Source: UBA1672 sp964352665
GTDB lineage: Bacteria > Pseudomonadota > Alphaproteobacteria > Micavibrionales > Micavibrionaceae
DNA length: 64,000 nt
NCBI GenBank assembly: GCA_964352665.1
Contig: CAYGSJ010000001.1
Coordinates: 124,001-188,000 of the forward strand
Reading direction: 5' to 3'
Position 1 is the stretch's first letter, and each line of letters starts with the position of its first letter. Both the position numbers and the translations under genes were made by a program. This document shows positions 50,752 to 60,290 of this stretch, piece by piece. The notes below the pieces were generated by a model that saw only the letters and a program-made list of their open reading frames with translations, had not been told where the DNA came from and did not search any database.

Positions 50752-52263
50752 TTACTGGAACGCAGGTTCATCAAAAGAACGCAGTTTTCGGCTGTGAAGC
50801 TTTTCAGGCGATAAATCACGCAACAACGTCATAGTAAGCAACCCTATTTTCAAATGTTGTTCAACCCGTTCTCTGTAAAAAGAGTCCGCCATACCTGGTA
50901 ATTTCAACTGACCATGTAAAGGCTTATCAGAGACGCAGAGAAGCGTACCATAAGGGACACGTAAACGAAAGCCATTTGCTGCTATGGTGCCAGATTCCAT
51001 ATCCAGGGCAATTGCCCTACTTTGGCTTAGACGCTTGTTTTGAGTAAGATACGACTTCAACTCCCAGTTTCTATCGTCTGTGGTTGCAACTGTACCCGTA
51101 CGCATAACTTTTTTGAGATCATACCCCTCGTTTCCTGTAACTTTTGCGACCGCCTGCTCTAGAGCCTGCTGTATTTCTGCTAAAGCCGGAATAGGTATAC
51201 TTGTTGGCAAGAAATCATCTAGTATCTGGTCTTCACGCAAATACCCGTGCGCCAAAACATAATCTCCTAGTCTTTGAGAGTTTCTAAGCCCGGCACAATG
51301 CCCCAGCATAAGCCAGGCATGTGGGCGTAACACGGCAATATGATCTGTAATAGTCTTGGCATTGGATGGGCCCACACCTATATTTACCATTGTGATGCCC
51401 GAACCATCGGCACGTTTAAGATGGTAAGCAGGCATTTGCGGCAACCTTTTAAGGTTAACACCTTCCTTAGGCTTTTCCTCATTATGATCCAGATTTTGGT
51501 TAATAATGACTTTATCGCCTGGCTGAACAAAGGCCGTATATTCAATTCTTTGTTGCCTTAGCTCGGCATCATCTGTGCGTGTCATCATGTCCTGACATAG
51601 TGATACGAATTCATCTATATAAAACTGATAATTTGTAAACAAAACATAGTTTTGAAAATGATGAGATCCACTCCCACAATAGTGTTTTAGCCTTTGTAGA
51701 CTTAAGTCAACACGAGGTGCTATAAATAAAGATAGTGGCTCAGGGTCTCCTTCCTTTGCAATATGCGTACAGTTTGCAATTTCATCATCAAGAATATACA
51801 GATCTGGAACATCAAAAAATTGTGGCAGAGCATTCACCTGCTCATCACCCAATTTTCCTTCAAGATGGTAATCCTCCCCTAATGCAAAATGCAGTGGTAT
51901 TGGGGTATCACTCACGCCGATTTCCAGGGGAACATCATGGTTTTTTATAAGAAGTTTAAACTGTTCATGATAATAATCTTCGAAAATATCAGGACGCGTT
52001 AAGGTGGTCATATATGTTCCTGGCCTTGAGACATAACCATATGAAAATCTTGTATCATCACGCCTTGCGTGTTTTGTAGTCAAAAGAACATAGGGATAAT
52101 AAGCGCTTACTTTTTTAGGCTTAGAGCCCTCCTCACAGCAATACTCTTCAAAACATTCTCTTAAATAGGCTATATTTGCCTCATATATGCGCTTTACGGC
52201 TTCAATTGCCTGATCTGCGTCCTTATAGGTCTTTGCTTTAAAGGTTTCCAGTTTTCTTGCCAT
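50752..52263 (-). CDS. amn: AMP nucleosidase
   Basis: Cleaves AMP to adenine and ribose 5-phosphate, controlling adenylate levels. The 503-residue protein has an N-terminal AMP-nucleosidase-specific domain (about 1-180) and a C-terminal phosphorylase-like nucleosidase domain (about 270-470). The latter has GVGPSNAKTITDHIAVLRPHAWLMLGHCAG and the catalytic region IALDMESGTIAANGFR and LCVSDKPLHG. Length and domain order match Amn. It lies upstream of sdaA on the same strand. Confidence 0.94.
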   Translation of the reverse strand: MARKLETFKAKTYKDADQAIEAVKRIYEANIAYLRECFEEYCCEEGSKPKKVSAYYPYVLLTTKHARRDDTRFSYGYVSRPGTYMTTLTRPDIFEDYYHEQFKLLIKNHDVPLEIGVSDTPIPLHFALGEDYHLEGKLGDEQVNALPQFFDVPDLYILDDEIANCTHIAKEGDPEPLSLFIAPRVDLSLQRLKHYCGSGSHHFQNYVLFTNYQFYIDEFVSLCQDMMTRTDDAELRQQRIEYTAFVQPGDKVIINQNLDHNEEKPKEGVNLKRLPQMPAYHLKRADGSGITMVNIGVGPSNAKTITDHIAVLRPHAWLMLGHCAGLRNSQRLGDYVLAHGYLREDQILDDFLPTSIPIPALAEIQQALEQAVAKVTGNEGYDLKKVMRTGTVATTDDRNWELKSYLTQNKRLSQSRAIALDMESGTIAANGFRLRVPYGTLLCVSDKPLHGQLKLPGMADSFYRERVEQHLKIGLLTMTLLRDLSPEKLHSRKLRSFDEPAFQ

Positions 52264-52313
52264 GTCGCTATTATGCCGTTTTTTTCTTAAAATTCAGTGA
52301 ATTAAGTAAATTT

Positions 52314-53501
52314 TTATGAATCCAGCCCCATGAGAGAGCGGGCATAATCGCGGGCCGTAAAGTCCTTAAGGTCTTCAATGCTTTCACCCACGCCTATAGC
52401 ATGCACGGGTACACCGAATTGATCCGCAAGACCAACCAGAACTCCACCTTTTGCAGAGCCATCTAGCTTGGTAACAATCAGCCCGCTAATATCAACCATG
52501 TCCTTAAATGTTTCTACTTGTGAAAACGCATTTTGCCCTGTTGTTGAATCCAGAACCAAAAGCGTTGAGTGCGGTACATTATCATTTTTTTTCTTTAATA
52601 CCCGAACGATCTTTTGAAGCTCTTCCATTAAATTAGCTTTGTTCTGCAGGCGTCCGGCGGTATCAATCATAAGAACATCTATATTTTGCTCAAGGGCTGC
52701 TTCATAGGCCTCAAATGCCACAGCAGCAGCATCGGAGCCCACATCCTTTGAAAACATAACAGCATTACTTCGGCGCGCCCATTCGGCTAATTGATCAATA
52801 GCTGCTGCCCTAAAGGTATCTGCCGCAGCAATCATCACAGACATACCCTCTTTTATACGAAGCTGTTGGGTATACTTTCCAATAGTTGTTGTTTTTCCTG
52901 CACCATTAACACCACAAACTAAAATAACAAATGGCCCATGATCCGGTTTTGTAATAGAAAGAGGCTTTGCAACTGGTTCTAATATTCCAGTTATCGTCTC
53001 TGCCAATGCTTCTTTGATTTCTGTTTCACTAATATCCTTACCAAAGCGATCTTTAGAAAAAATTTCAATAATATGTGCGGCTGTCTTCGGCCCCAGATCC
53101 GCTTCAATTAAAACTTCTTCCAATTGATCCAGAGCATCCTGATCAAGTTTGGATTTTGTAATAATATCTGTAATGCCTTGTGAAATTTTTGAAGAAGACT
53201 TTCCAAGACCTTGTTTAAGGCGAGAGAACCAACCACCCTCTTCTGAATGATTGTCATCGGGCTCCTCTACAACACCTCTTTCCATTTCAGGAATACCGTC
53301 AGGAGTAGGAGTCTCATCAATGTCGTCCAGAACTTCATAACCTCTTTCTTTTAGTTCATTTTGAATGGGATCATGCTCCAGATCAGCCTCGTAATCAGTC
53401 GAAGGCTCAAGCTCTGGCTCTCCTCTTGGATGAAGAAGCGCTTGATCCTTGTCGTCCTGCTCTTGTTCGACGATATTATTTTTCTTTCGCCAAAAAACCA
53501 T
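52314..53501 (-). CDS. ftsY: Signal recognition particle receptor FtsY
   Basis: SRP receptor GTPase that docks Ffh-ribosome complexes to the membrane. The 395-residue protein has an acidic, disordered A region (residues about 1-100), an N helical domain and a G domain with G1 GVNGAGKTTTIGK, the DTAGR motif (IDTAGRLQNK) and the TKLDGSAKGG motif of SRP GTPases. It lies downstream of mtaB, the common order. Its partner ffh is also in this window (57454) on the other strand. Confidence 0.96.
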   Translation of the reverse strand: MVFWRKKNNIVEQEQDDKDQALLHPRGEPELEPSTDYEADLEHDPIQNELKERGYEVLDDIDETPTPDGIPEMERGVVEEPDDNHSEEGGWFSRLKQGLGKSSSKISQGITDIITKSKLDQDALDQLEEVLIEADLGPKTAAHIIEIFSKDRFGKDISETEIKEALAETITGILEPVAKPLSITKPDHGPFVILVCGVNGAGKTTTIGKYTQQLRIKEGMSVMIAAADTFRAAAIDQLAEWARRSNAVMFSKDVGSDAAAVAFEAYEAALEQNIDVLMIDTAGRLQNKANLMEELQKIVRVLKKKNDNVPHSTLLVLDSTTGQNAFSQVETFKDMVDISGLIVTKLDGSAKGGVLVGLADQFGVPVHAIGVGESIEDLKDFTARDYARSLMGLDS

Positions 53502-53585
53502 ATTCTATGCTTGCCTTTCGTAACTAAACTATAAGGGTTTTGACTACGAAACGCACCAACTTTTAAGAATAATTTTTTTGATTTT

Positions 53586-54842
53586 TCATATCACAATCGA
53601 GGTCAGTGTCTGTTTTTTAACCTGAAGTGTTCGCACATTAACAAGGCTGCCTACAGTGTGGCCGCTTGCTATTTCTACTGCCAAAAAATTCTCCGCACGT
53701 CCTATACCACCTTTTTCTACAAGAACCGAAAAATCCTTAGCTGTATTGCGATGTAATAATTTTGTTACCTGAGCTACTCCTAGCGCCCTTAATCTAGCAG
53801 CACGCTCTTTACGAACTGGGATATCAACTTGATTTGGTATCCGTGCTGCGGGGGTCCCCTCTCTTTCAGAATACGGAAACACGTGAAGGTAAGTAATGTC
53901 ACACTCCTCTACAATACGAAGTGAATTTTCAAACATCTCATCTGTTTCAGTAGGAAAACCTGCTATAATATCTGCACCAAAAACCATTTCAGGCCTTAAA
54001 TCGCGTGCCTTTTTGCAAACATCAATGACATCTTGCCTTAAATGCCTGCGCTTCATTCTCTTTAAGATCATATCATCGCCCGCCTGCAACGAAAGGTGAA
54101 GATGAGGCATTAATCTCGGCTCTTCTGCAATCAATCGCCACAAATCCTCATCAATCTCGACAGGATCAAGAGAAGATAAACGTAAGCGTGGTAACTCTGG
54201 CACCATAGCCAAAATACGGCGTATCATCTGACCCAAAGTAGGCTTACCCGGAAGATCGGGCCCGTAAGACGTAACATCAACGCCGGTAAAAACAATTTCT
54301 TTATAGCCTTGCTCTACAAGATTGCGCACCTGTTCAGCAATAACCCCGATGGGCACCGATCGTGAATTTCCACGGCCATATGGAATGATACAAAACGTAC
54401 ATCTATGGTCACAACCATTCTGTACTTGTAAAAATGCGCGCGACTTGTCTTCAAAACCGTTTATAAGGTGGCTAGCAGTTTCCTTAACAGACATAATGTC
54501 ATTGACCATGATTTTTGCGTGCTCTCCATCAATGCCCCAGCTTTCTGCCTTAAGCTTCAGATCATTGCCTATAATCTGGTCAACTTCTTCCATTTTGGCA
54601 TAACGATCAGGGTTAATCTGGGCACTACATCCTGTGACAATAATCCTTGCCTCTGGATTTTCTCTTCTTGCACGACGAATAGACTGCCTGGCTTGTCGTT
54701 CAGCTTCTTTTGTAACGGCACATGTATTAAAGATAATTGCATCTTCTATCCCTGCATTAACCGCATGATCACGCATCACCTCAGATTCATAAAAATTGAG
54801 GCGGCATCCAAAGGTCACGAGTTTTGGGTCTGTATTTTTCAC
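53586..54842 (-). CDS. mtaB: tRNA (N6-threonylcarbamoyladenosine(37)-C2)-methylthiotransferase MtaB
   Basis: Radical-SAM methylthiotransferase converting t6A37 to ms2t6A in ANN-decoding tRNAs. The 418-residue protein has the N-terminal UPF0004 domain with three Cys of the auxiliary cluster (TFGCRLN, FNTCAVT and VTGCSAQ), the radical-SAM CxxxCxxC motif (NGCDHRCTFCIIPYGRG), and a C-terminal TRAM-like region. The start is GTG at 54840-54842, directly after the TAA of the preceding phosphatase gene, so both are translationally linked. Confidence 0.95.
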   Translation of the reverse strand: MKNTDPKLVTFGCRLNFYESEVMRDHAVNAGIEDAIIFNTCAVTKEAERQARQSIRRARRENPEARIIVTGCSAQINPDRYAKMEEVDQIIGNDLKLKAESWGIDGEHAKIMVNDIMSVKETASHLINGFEDKSRAFLQVQNGCDHRCTFCIIPYGRGNSRSVPIGVIAEQVRNLVEQGYKEIVFTGVDVTSYGPDLPGKPTLGQMIRRILAMVPELPRLRLSSLDPVEIDEDLWRLIAEEPRLMPHLHLSLQAGDDMILKRMKRRHLRQDVIDVCKKARDLRPEMVFGADIIAGFPTETDEMFENSLRIVEECDITYLHVFPYSEREGTPAARIPNQVDIPVRKERAARLRALGVAQVTKLLHRNTAKDFSVLVEKGGIGRAENFLAVEIASGHTVGSLVNVRTLQVKKQTLTSIVI

Positions 54843-55772
54843 TTAATTCTCAAAAACAAAATATTCATTAGACATCTCTGCGTCTTCACCCAGCTTATAT
54901 GCCGTAACATAGCCACGATAATCAACCCCAACTATTTTCGGAGCTAGTAATTTTGGGGCTCCACGTAATTGGTAATGCCCAACAAAAGTTGGCTTCTCTG
55001 GATTAGCAGCAGCAGAAAAGTCCTGCTGCACTGAAATACCGTTAATGCGCCTTATTTCCTCATCTCTTAAAGATGAGCCGTTTAAATCCAGTTTTTCATA
55101 GGTAGGTAAACTTTCGGGCTCCCACCAATATATGCGGGATTTACGACGTTCAATGCCTAAAATATCTTTATAACTAACACCATGTGGTAAAGACTGGAAA
55201 ACACCTTTTAGTAAATTTTCAATAGCAGTATAAAAAGGCTCCTCTTCTCTGTCATAGGCTTCGTAACCCGCCTGCGTTAAAGAGCCATCTGTGTTTAGGT
55301 ATGGATGCACATTTTTCAGGCTTTCTTCATGCCAACAAGCATGAACAGCCTGCAGCTCCGGTAAATCGAGGTAAACAGGTAATGTCTTAAACCAGTCAAT
55401 AAGATCTAAGTGCTCATCTGATCCAAAAGGAAATTCTTCAAGGAAAGCCTCATGATGCAAAAGGTTATTAGGCGTATGCCCGCGTATATAGCCGCCCTTT
55501 TTTTGTCCTGGTAACGCATAGCATACAGCATTAAATTCATGATTTCCCATCACAGCCTGGGCAAAGCCTTCATCGATCATGCCACGTGCGATTTCTATGA
55601 CCCGCCTTTGCTGAGGCCCGCGATCTATAAAATCTCCCATAAAAATAGCGCGTCTGCCTTCAGGGGGTACATAAATTTCTCCTTGTCGCTCATACCCAAG
55701 ACGCTGCAAAACACGTTCTAATTGTGTTGCATACCCGTGAATATCGCCAATAATGTCGTAGGCTTGGGCCAT
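54843..55772 (-). CDS. Metallophosphoesterase (intact, Ser/Thr phosphatase-like)
   Basis: A 309-residue calcineurin-like phosphoesterase with all metal motifs: IIGDIHGYATQLE (residues about 5-17), IFMGDFIDRGPQQR (about 47-60), VMGNHEFNA (about 78-86) and later His motifs (VHACWHEE, FVGHYQLRG). This group includes bis(5'-nucleosyl)-tetraphosphatases and protein phosphatases; substrate not deducible. It contrasts with the degenerate protein at 42046-42873. It lies between dapF and mtaB on the same strand; its stop abuts mtaB. Confidence 0.92.
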   Translation of the reverse strand: MAQAYDIIGDIHGYATQLERVLQRLGYERQGEIYVPPEGRRAIFMGDFIDRGPQQRRVIEIARGMIDEGFAQAVMGNHEFNAVCYALPGQKKGGYIRGHTPNNLLHHEAFLEEFPFGSDEHLDLIDWFKTLPVYLDLPELQAVHACWHEESLKNVHPYLNTDGSLTQAGYEAYDREEEPFYTAIENLLKGVFQSLPHGVSYKDILGIERRKSRIYWWEPESLPTYEKLDLNGSSLRDEEIRRINGISVQQDFSAAANPEKPTFVGHYQLRGAPKLLAPKIVGVDYRGYVTAYKLGEDAEMSNEYFVFEN

Positions 55773-55900
55773 CTATTGCTTTCCTTACAAGCAAAAAATA
55801 TAGAACCTATAGTAAATCAGTGAAATAATCAAAAATATTGGCTAAGATACTAAAATTATTGGCTGAATAAGGGTTTTGATGAAAAATGCTACAATCAGAA

Positions 55901-56677
55901 CTAATCTGTGTGGAGTGTACCTTCAAACACATACGCCACTGGCCCTGTCATATAAACAGGATTTTCCCCCTGCTCCCATTCAAGCTGTAAAATCCCGCCA
56001 TCCAGAATAATTTCTACTTTATCGTCAACCAGCCCACGATGAATTGCGGCTACGGCCGTGGCACAAGCGCCAGAACCACAAGCTTGTGTAATTCCAACAC
56101 CACGTTCCCATGTGCGCTGACGAAGATGAGTGCGGTCTATAACCTGTACAAATTCAACATTCGTACGATCTGGGAACTGCTGGTGATGTTCAAAATATTT
56201 TCCAATTTTTTCGATGTCGATAATTTCTACATCCTCAACAAAAAATACACAGTGGGGATTGCCCATATTCACAGAGACAGGATTACTAACACCTTCATGC
56301 GTAAGTTTAAGGTCTTCAATATCTCTTGGAGCCCCCATATTAACCCGGATTAAGCCATTTTCTCTAGAGCATTCCAGAACGCCATAAATTGCCTCAACCG
56401 AACAGGTCTCTGTCTTCTTTTCATTCATCACAAGATCCGCAACACAGCGGGTTGCATTTCCACAAGCGCCACCTTCACTACCGTCTGCATTAAAGAAATA
56501 TACAAAAACATCGGCCTTTTCAGACTCATCGATTACTACAACTTGATCACAGCCGACACCCCAATGCCGATCGGCAACCAAAGCCATATCTTGGGGTGTT
56601 AGAAACAAACTATCTGTACGTGCATCAAAAATGACAAAATCGTTACCAAGTCCATGCATTTTCCTAAATTGAGTCAT
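55901..56677 (-). CDS. dapF: Diaminopimelate epimerase
   Basis: Converts LL-diaminopimelate to meso-diaminopimelate, needed for lysine and peptidoglycan. The 258-residue protein has the typical start FRKMHGLGNDFVIFDARTD and the two catalytic cysteines in GGACGNATRCVA and QACGSGACATA. I start at the ATG at 56675-56677 because AAAGG lies about 8 bases upstream; an ATG 21 bases earlier is less good. It is upstream of the phosphatase-mtaB-ftsY genes on the same strand, the usual order. Confidence 0.95.
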   Translation of the reverse strand: MTQFRKMHGLGNDFVIFDARTDSLFLTPQDMALVADRHWGVGCDQVVVIDESEKADVFVYFFNADGSEGGACGNATRCVADLVMNEKKTETCSVEAIYGVLECSRENGLIRVNMGAPRDIEDLKLTHEGVSNPVSVNMGNPHCVFFVEDVEIIDIEKIGKYFEHHQQFPDRTNVEFVQVIDRTHLRQRTWERGVGITQACGSGACATAVAAIHRGLVDDKVEIILDGGILQLEWEQGENPVYMTGPVAYVFEGTLHTD

Positions 56678-56732
56678 ATATAAACCTTTTCTTGACATAC
56701 ATGGCTAATATGCATATTTTAGCGCAGATTTC

Positions 56733-56816
56733 CACTGACAAATGAAAAAGTCAGTGCCCAGGCTCTTTCGAGGAGCAGGTACCCCGCAGTTGGCGCATTT
56801 ACGCTCACTGGGGCTA
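56733..56816 (+). other. GC-rich, strongly folded region upstream of the LysE-type gene
   Basis: Between dapF and the lysE-type gene the sequence becomes about 60% GC (56750-56816) in an otherwise AT-rich spacer and contains three hairpins. They are a perfect 7-base stem CACTGAC (56733-56739)/GTCAGTG (56750-56756), a short stem at 56762-56767/56771-56776, and a larger arm at 56783-56813 (CCC/GGG, CAGT/ACTG and GGCG/CGCT with a CATTTA loop). A possible junction pairing is GCCCAG (56756-56761) with CTGGGGC (56808-56814). It could be an RNA leader or a palindromic element. I could not match it to a known riboswitch class. Confidence 0.4.
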
Positions 56817-56836
56817 ATTTGGTTATGGATATTTGA

Positions 56837-57454
56837 ATGTATGTAAGTGAACTTTATTTGGCTTTTATCGCAACCTCGGTATTGTTTATTATAACACCGG
56901 GGCCGAATGTTGCGCTAATTCTTTCCAATAGCCTTGCCTATGAGACCAAATATGGGGCAACAACCGTGGCAGGCATTAGCTCAGCCATGATCTTACAAAT
57001 TGCCCTAACCCTTTTTGGGATGACCGCACTTTTAACTTTATTCTCAGATATTTTTGAATGGGTACGCTGGATTGGAGTTGCCTACCTCCTTTATCTTGGT
57101 ATTCAAAAGTTAAGGAACAACGCCGACGATCTGTCATCGGTTAAAAACCAAAGAAAATCTTTAAAATATATTTATTGGCAAGGTTTTGTTGTTTCCTTGC
57201 TCAATCCGAAAACCATGTTGTTTTACAGTGCTTTTTTTCCACAATTTGTTAACCCGGAACATGAAGTAGGCACACAGTTTTTTGTTTTAGGTCTTACATT
57301 TTTTTGTTTAGCGCTGTTGCTGGATATGTCTTGGGTCCTGCTTGCCGGTAAAGTCAGGCCTTCTATTTTGAAGTTTAATAAATTTTATGATCGTTTATCA
57401 GGCACGTTTTTAATTCTAGCCGGTTTAGGGCTGGCACTTGCGAGGAAAAAATAA
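56837..57454 (+). CDS. LysE/RhtB family amino acid exporter
   Basis: A 205-residue inner-membrane transporter of the LysE/RhtB family with about six predicted helices. The family signature appears as FIITPGPNVALILSNSLAYETKYG near residue 18 and GFVVSLLNPKTMLFYSAFFPQF near residue 113. Members export amino acids (lysine, homoserine, threonine and others); the substrate here is not deducible. The stop overlaps the ffh ATG by one base (TAATG), so expression is linked to ffh. Unusually, there is no clear ribosome site before its ATG. Confidence 0.92.
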   Translation: MYVSELYLAFIATSVLFIITPGPNVALILSNSLAYETKYGATTVAGISSAMILQIALTLFGMTALLTLFSDIFEWVRWIGVAYLLYLGIQKLRNNADDLSSVKNQRKSLKYIYWQGFVVSLLNPKTMLFYSAFFPQFVNPEHEVGTQFFVLGLTFFCLALLLDMSWVLLAGKVRPSILKFNKFYDRLSGTFLILAGLGLALARKK

Positions 57455-59016
57455 TGTTTGATAGCTTAAGCGAAAAATTAGGCGGAGTTTTCTCTAAGTT
57501 ACGCGGCAAGGCCGTTTTGAGCGAAAACGATGTTATGGCTGTTAGCCGTGAAATTCGTGTTGTGTTGCTAGAGGCTGACGTTGCTCTACCTGTCGTCAAA
57601 GATTTTATAACCACAATCAAAGACAGGGCCGTTGGCGAAAATATCATCAAGGGAGTAAACCCCGCGCAACAGGTTATAAAAATCGTCCATGATGCCTTAG
57701 TTGAAATGCTGGGCTCTGAAAGTTCATCCCTACAATTTGCAACTGCGCCGTGCACATATTTGATGGTCGGACTACAAGGTTCCGGTAAAACCACTTCAAC
57801 GGCAAAAATTGCTAAAATCCTTACGGAAAAACATAAAAAGAAGGTCTTGATGGCCTCTTTGGACGTTTATCGTCCCGCCGCGCAAGAACAACTTGAAATT
57901 CTCGGCAAACAGATTGGAATTGCAAGCTTACCTATTGTTGCAGGACAAAAACCACTCGATATTGCCAAACGCGCAATGGAAATGGCTCGTAAAGAAGCTT
58001 ATGACGTTGTTATGCTTGATACGGCTGGTCGTACTACAATAGACGAAGAGATGATGCAAGAAGTCGAAAACATCAAAAACTTCGCCAAGCCTATTGAGAC
58101 GCTTCTTGTTGCCGATGCCATGACAGGACAAGATGCTGTTAATACGGCCAAAACCTTCAACGAACGTGTTGAAATCAGTGGTATTATGTTGACACGTGTT
58201 GACGGTGATGCGCGTGGTGGTGCCGCCATGTCAATGAAAGCTGTGACAGGAAAGCCGATTAAGCTCCTTGGTATTGGCGAAAAATGGGATGAGGTAGAAG
58301 CCTTTCATCCCGAACGTATTGCAGGCCGTATCCTTGGTATGGGAGATATTGTATCTCTTGTTGAAAAGGCTGCAACAACTGTAGACCAAGAAGAGGCAAA
58401 AAAAATTGCCCAAAAGTTTAAAAAGGGCCAGTTTGATTTTAATGATCTCCTCTCCCAAATCCAACAAATGAAAAAAATGGGCGGTATGGGTTCTCTCATA
58501 AAAATGATGCCTGGCCTAAGTGGTATGGCCAGCAAGCTTGAAGAAGCCGGAATGGATGATAGCCTTGTAAAACGTCAAGAAGCAATAATCCTGTCCATGA
58601 CTCCGAAAGAACGCACAAAGCCAGAACTCTTAAATGCCTCACGTAAAAAACGTATAGCAGCAGGATCAGGAACAAGCGTTCAAGATATCAACATTATTGT
58701 GAAACAACAAAAGCAAATGATGGTGATGATGAAAAAAATGCGAAAAATGGGCAAAGGCCAAATGATGGGCATGATGAAAAACATGATGGGCGGCAAGGCC
58801 GACGAGCTAGAACTCATGGCACAAAGCATGGACCCGGATGCATTAGGTGCTGACATGACGTCTGCATCAGACACTCCACTAGGACCAAATCCATTCGCTG
58901 GCGGCAGTAACCCGCTTGCCGGAATCGGAGGGGCTGGCTTACCCGGATTGAGTTCTGGTGGGCTTCCTGCGCCACGCGGTGGCTCGAAGAAAAATAGAAA
59001 GAAGAAAAAGAGATGA
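57454..59016 (+). CDS. ffh: Signal recognition particle protein Ffh
   Basis: SRP GTPase binding signal sequences and 4.5S RNA. The 520-residue protein (longer than the usual 450-490) has the N domain (FDSLSEKLGGVFSKLRG), the G domain with GLQGSGKTTSTAK, DTAGRTTID and TRVDGDARGG, and a Met-rich M domain (about 320-450: MKKMGGMGS, MKKMRKMGKGQMMGMMKNMM). The C-terminus is a Gly/Pro-rich stretch ending in KKNRKKKKR, longer than usual. The start ATG overlaps the LysE stop. Confidence 0.97.
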   Translation: MFDSLSEKLGGVFSKLRGKAVLSENDVMAVSREIRVVLLEADVALPVVKDFITTIKDRAVGENIIKGVNPAQQVIKIVHDALVEMLGSESSSLQFATAPCTYLMVGLQGSGKTTSTAKIAKILTEKHKKKVLMASLDVYRPAAQEQLEILGKQIGIASLPIVAGQKPLDIAKRAMEMARKEAYDVVMLDTAGRTTIDEEMMQEVENIKNFAKPIETLLVADAMTGQDAVNTAKTFNERVEISGIMLTRVDGDARGGAAMSMKAVTGKPIKLLGIGEKWDEVEAFHPERIAGRILGMGDIVSLVEKAATTVDQEEAKKIAQKFKKGQFDFNDLLSQIQQMKKMGGMGSLIKMMPGLSGMASKLEEAGMDDSLVKRQEAIILSMTPKERTKPELLNASRKKRIAAGSGTSVQDINIIVKQQKQMMVMMKKMRKMGKGQMMGMMKNMMGGKADELELMAQSMDPDALGADMTSASDTPLGPNPFAGGSNPLAGIGGAGLPGLSSGGLPAPRGGSKKNRKKKKR

Positions 59017-59525
59017 TGCGACCTGTTAAAGAAGATGATTTCGATATGATTTATGAAATCTTCATGGATGATACAGTAAATAGACATTTAATTTATGATA
59101 AATGCTCAAAAAAAGAATTTGAGCCAATTTTTGAGGAAATTCTAAATCGTTGCTATTCCTGGATTTTCCAAAAAGATGGAGAAGAATACGGCATGTGTAG
59201 CGTCTCTCAGTGCCCGGGACGCGCAGGACACGTTGTACAAATTAAAACGGTTGGCATAAAGCGCGAATATCAGGGGAGAGGGCTAGGTTCTACGCTCCTG
59301 GAAGAAATTATGGACAAGCTTAAAAATGACGGATTTGAACGTGTCGAGCTAAGAACCGATGAGGATAATAAGAGAGGCATCAATTTTTACAGAAAAATGG
59401 GCTTTTTTATTGAAGGATATCAAAGAAGATTTTTTAAACGTCCAAAAGACGGAAAATATATAGACAATGTTTATATGGCAAAATTTTTAGATGAAGAAAA
59501 TGATTCAAGTGATGGCGATATATAA
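59013..59525 (+). CDS. GNAT family N-acetyltransferase
   Basis: A 170-residue acetyl-CoA-dependent acetyltransferase. The acetyl-CoA loop is VGIKREYQGRGLGSTLLEEI (Q/RxxGxG/A type) around residues 84-103, followed by FYRKMGFFIEGYQRRFF near the end, the usual last motif. Substrate unknown. Its ATG overlaps the ffh stop by 4 bases (ATGA), so translation is coupled. The spacer of 103 bases downstream separates it from rpsP. Confidence 0.88.
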   Translation: MMRPVKEDDFDMIYEIFMDDTVNRHLIYDKCSKKEFEPIFEEILNRCYSWIFQKDGEEYGMCSVSQCPGRAGHVVQIKTVGIKREYQGRGLGSTLLEEIMDKLKNDGFERVELRTDEDNKRGINFYRKMGFFIEGYQRRFFKRPKDGKYIDNVYMAKFLDEENDSSDGDI

Positions 59526-59628
59526 AGCAGAGTATCCAGTAATTACTGGCATCTTAATATAGAAACAAAATCATAATGAAAAAATTATTGAAAATTAACT
59601 ACTGATTATAAGCTAAAGGAGAAAAGAA

Positions 59629-60246
59629 ATGGCACTATCAATCAGACTATCCCGGGGTGGACGTAAAAAACGCCCCTTCTACCGCATCGTTGTTGCGGAT
59701 AAACGCATGCCACGTGATGGCCGCTACATTGAAAGGCTAGGAACATATAATCCCCTGCTTAACGATGATAACGAACAACGCGTGCAGCTGGTAAAGGACC
59801 GCATTGAATACTGGCTTTCACAAGGAGCCAAACCATCAGAGCGTGTAGCAATCTTTCTTGGTAAAGCTGGAATCATCGATATGCCTGCGCATCCAAATCG
59901 TCCTAAAAAGGCCGAGCCTTCAGAAAAGACTAAAATGAAGATCGCTGACAAGCAGGAAAAAATTCAAGCGGCTAAAGAAGCAGCCGAAGAAGCAGCTAAA
60001 GCTCCTGTCGAAGCTCCGGCAGAAGAGACTGCGCAGGAAACTGAAGCTCCAGCCAAAGAAACTGCAACAGAAGCGGAAGCACCTGCGGAAGAGGCAAAGA
60101 CTGAAGAAAAGCCTGCTGAGGAAGCTAAGGCTGAAGCTCCTGTTGAAGAAAAACAAACGGAGGAGCCAAAAGCTGAAGAATCTTCTGAAGAAAAAGCTGA
60201 AGAGCCTGCTGCTGAAGAAGAAAACAAGGACAAAGAAAGCGAATAA
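59629..60246 (+). CDS. rpsP: 30S ribosomal protein S16 with long acidic tail
   Basis: A 205-residue S16. The conserved domain is residues 1-86 (MALSIRLSRGGRKKRPFYRIVVADKR, RYIERLGTYNP, WLSQGAKPSERVAIFLGKAG). From about residue 91 there is a long Lys then Glu/Ala/Pro-rich tail (EAPAEETAQE, PAEEAKTEEKPAEE) of roughly 115 residues, over twice the length of the domain's usual extension. Only the domain is needed for S16 in the 30S body. Shine-Dalgarno AAAGGAG lies about 7 bases before the ATG. It heads rpsP-rimM-trmD. Confidence 0.96.
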   Translation: MALSIRLSRGGRKKRPFYRIVVADKRMPRDGRYIERLGTYNPLLNDDNEQRVQLVKDRIEYWLSQGAKPSERVAIFLGKAGIIDMPAHPNRPKKAEPSEKTKMKIADKQEKIQAAKEAAEEAAKAPVEAPAEETAQETEAPAKETATEAEAPAEEAKTEEKPAEEAKAEAPVEEKQTEEPKAEESSEEKAEEPAAEEENKDKESE

Positions 60247-60290
60247 TATCGCATTCTTAATAAACAGATTTGGCCAGCCCGGAGAAACAC

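Noticed and set aside
56750..56816. 4.5S (SRP) RNA next to ffh, or a cobalamin-type riboswitch
   Set aside because: The conserved 4.5S apical loop (GGAAGGAAGC type) is absent, and the partial likeness of CCCCGCAGTT to a B12 riboswitch core lacks the other core elements.
56740..56845. Short frames across the GC-rich element, including a minus-strand reading with a CANC motif and a 34-codon plus-strand frame
   Set aside because: The minus-strand frame has no ATG/GTG start upstream and the plus-strand product is not recognisable; a folded nucleic acid explains the region better.
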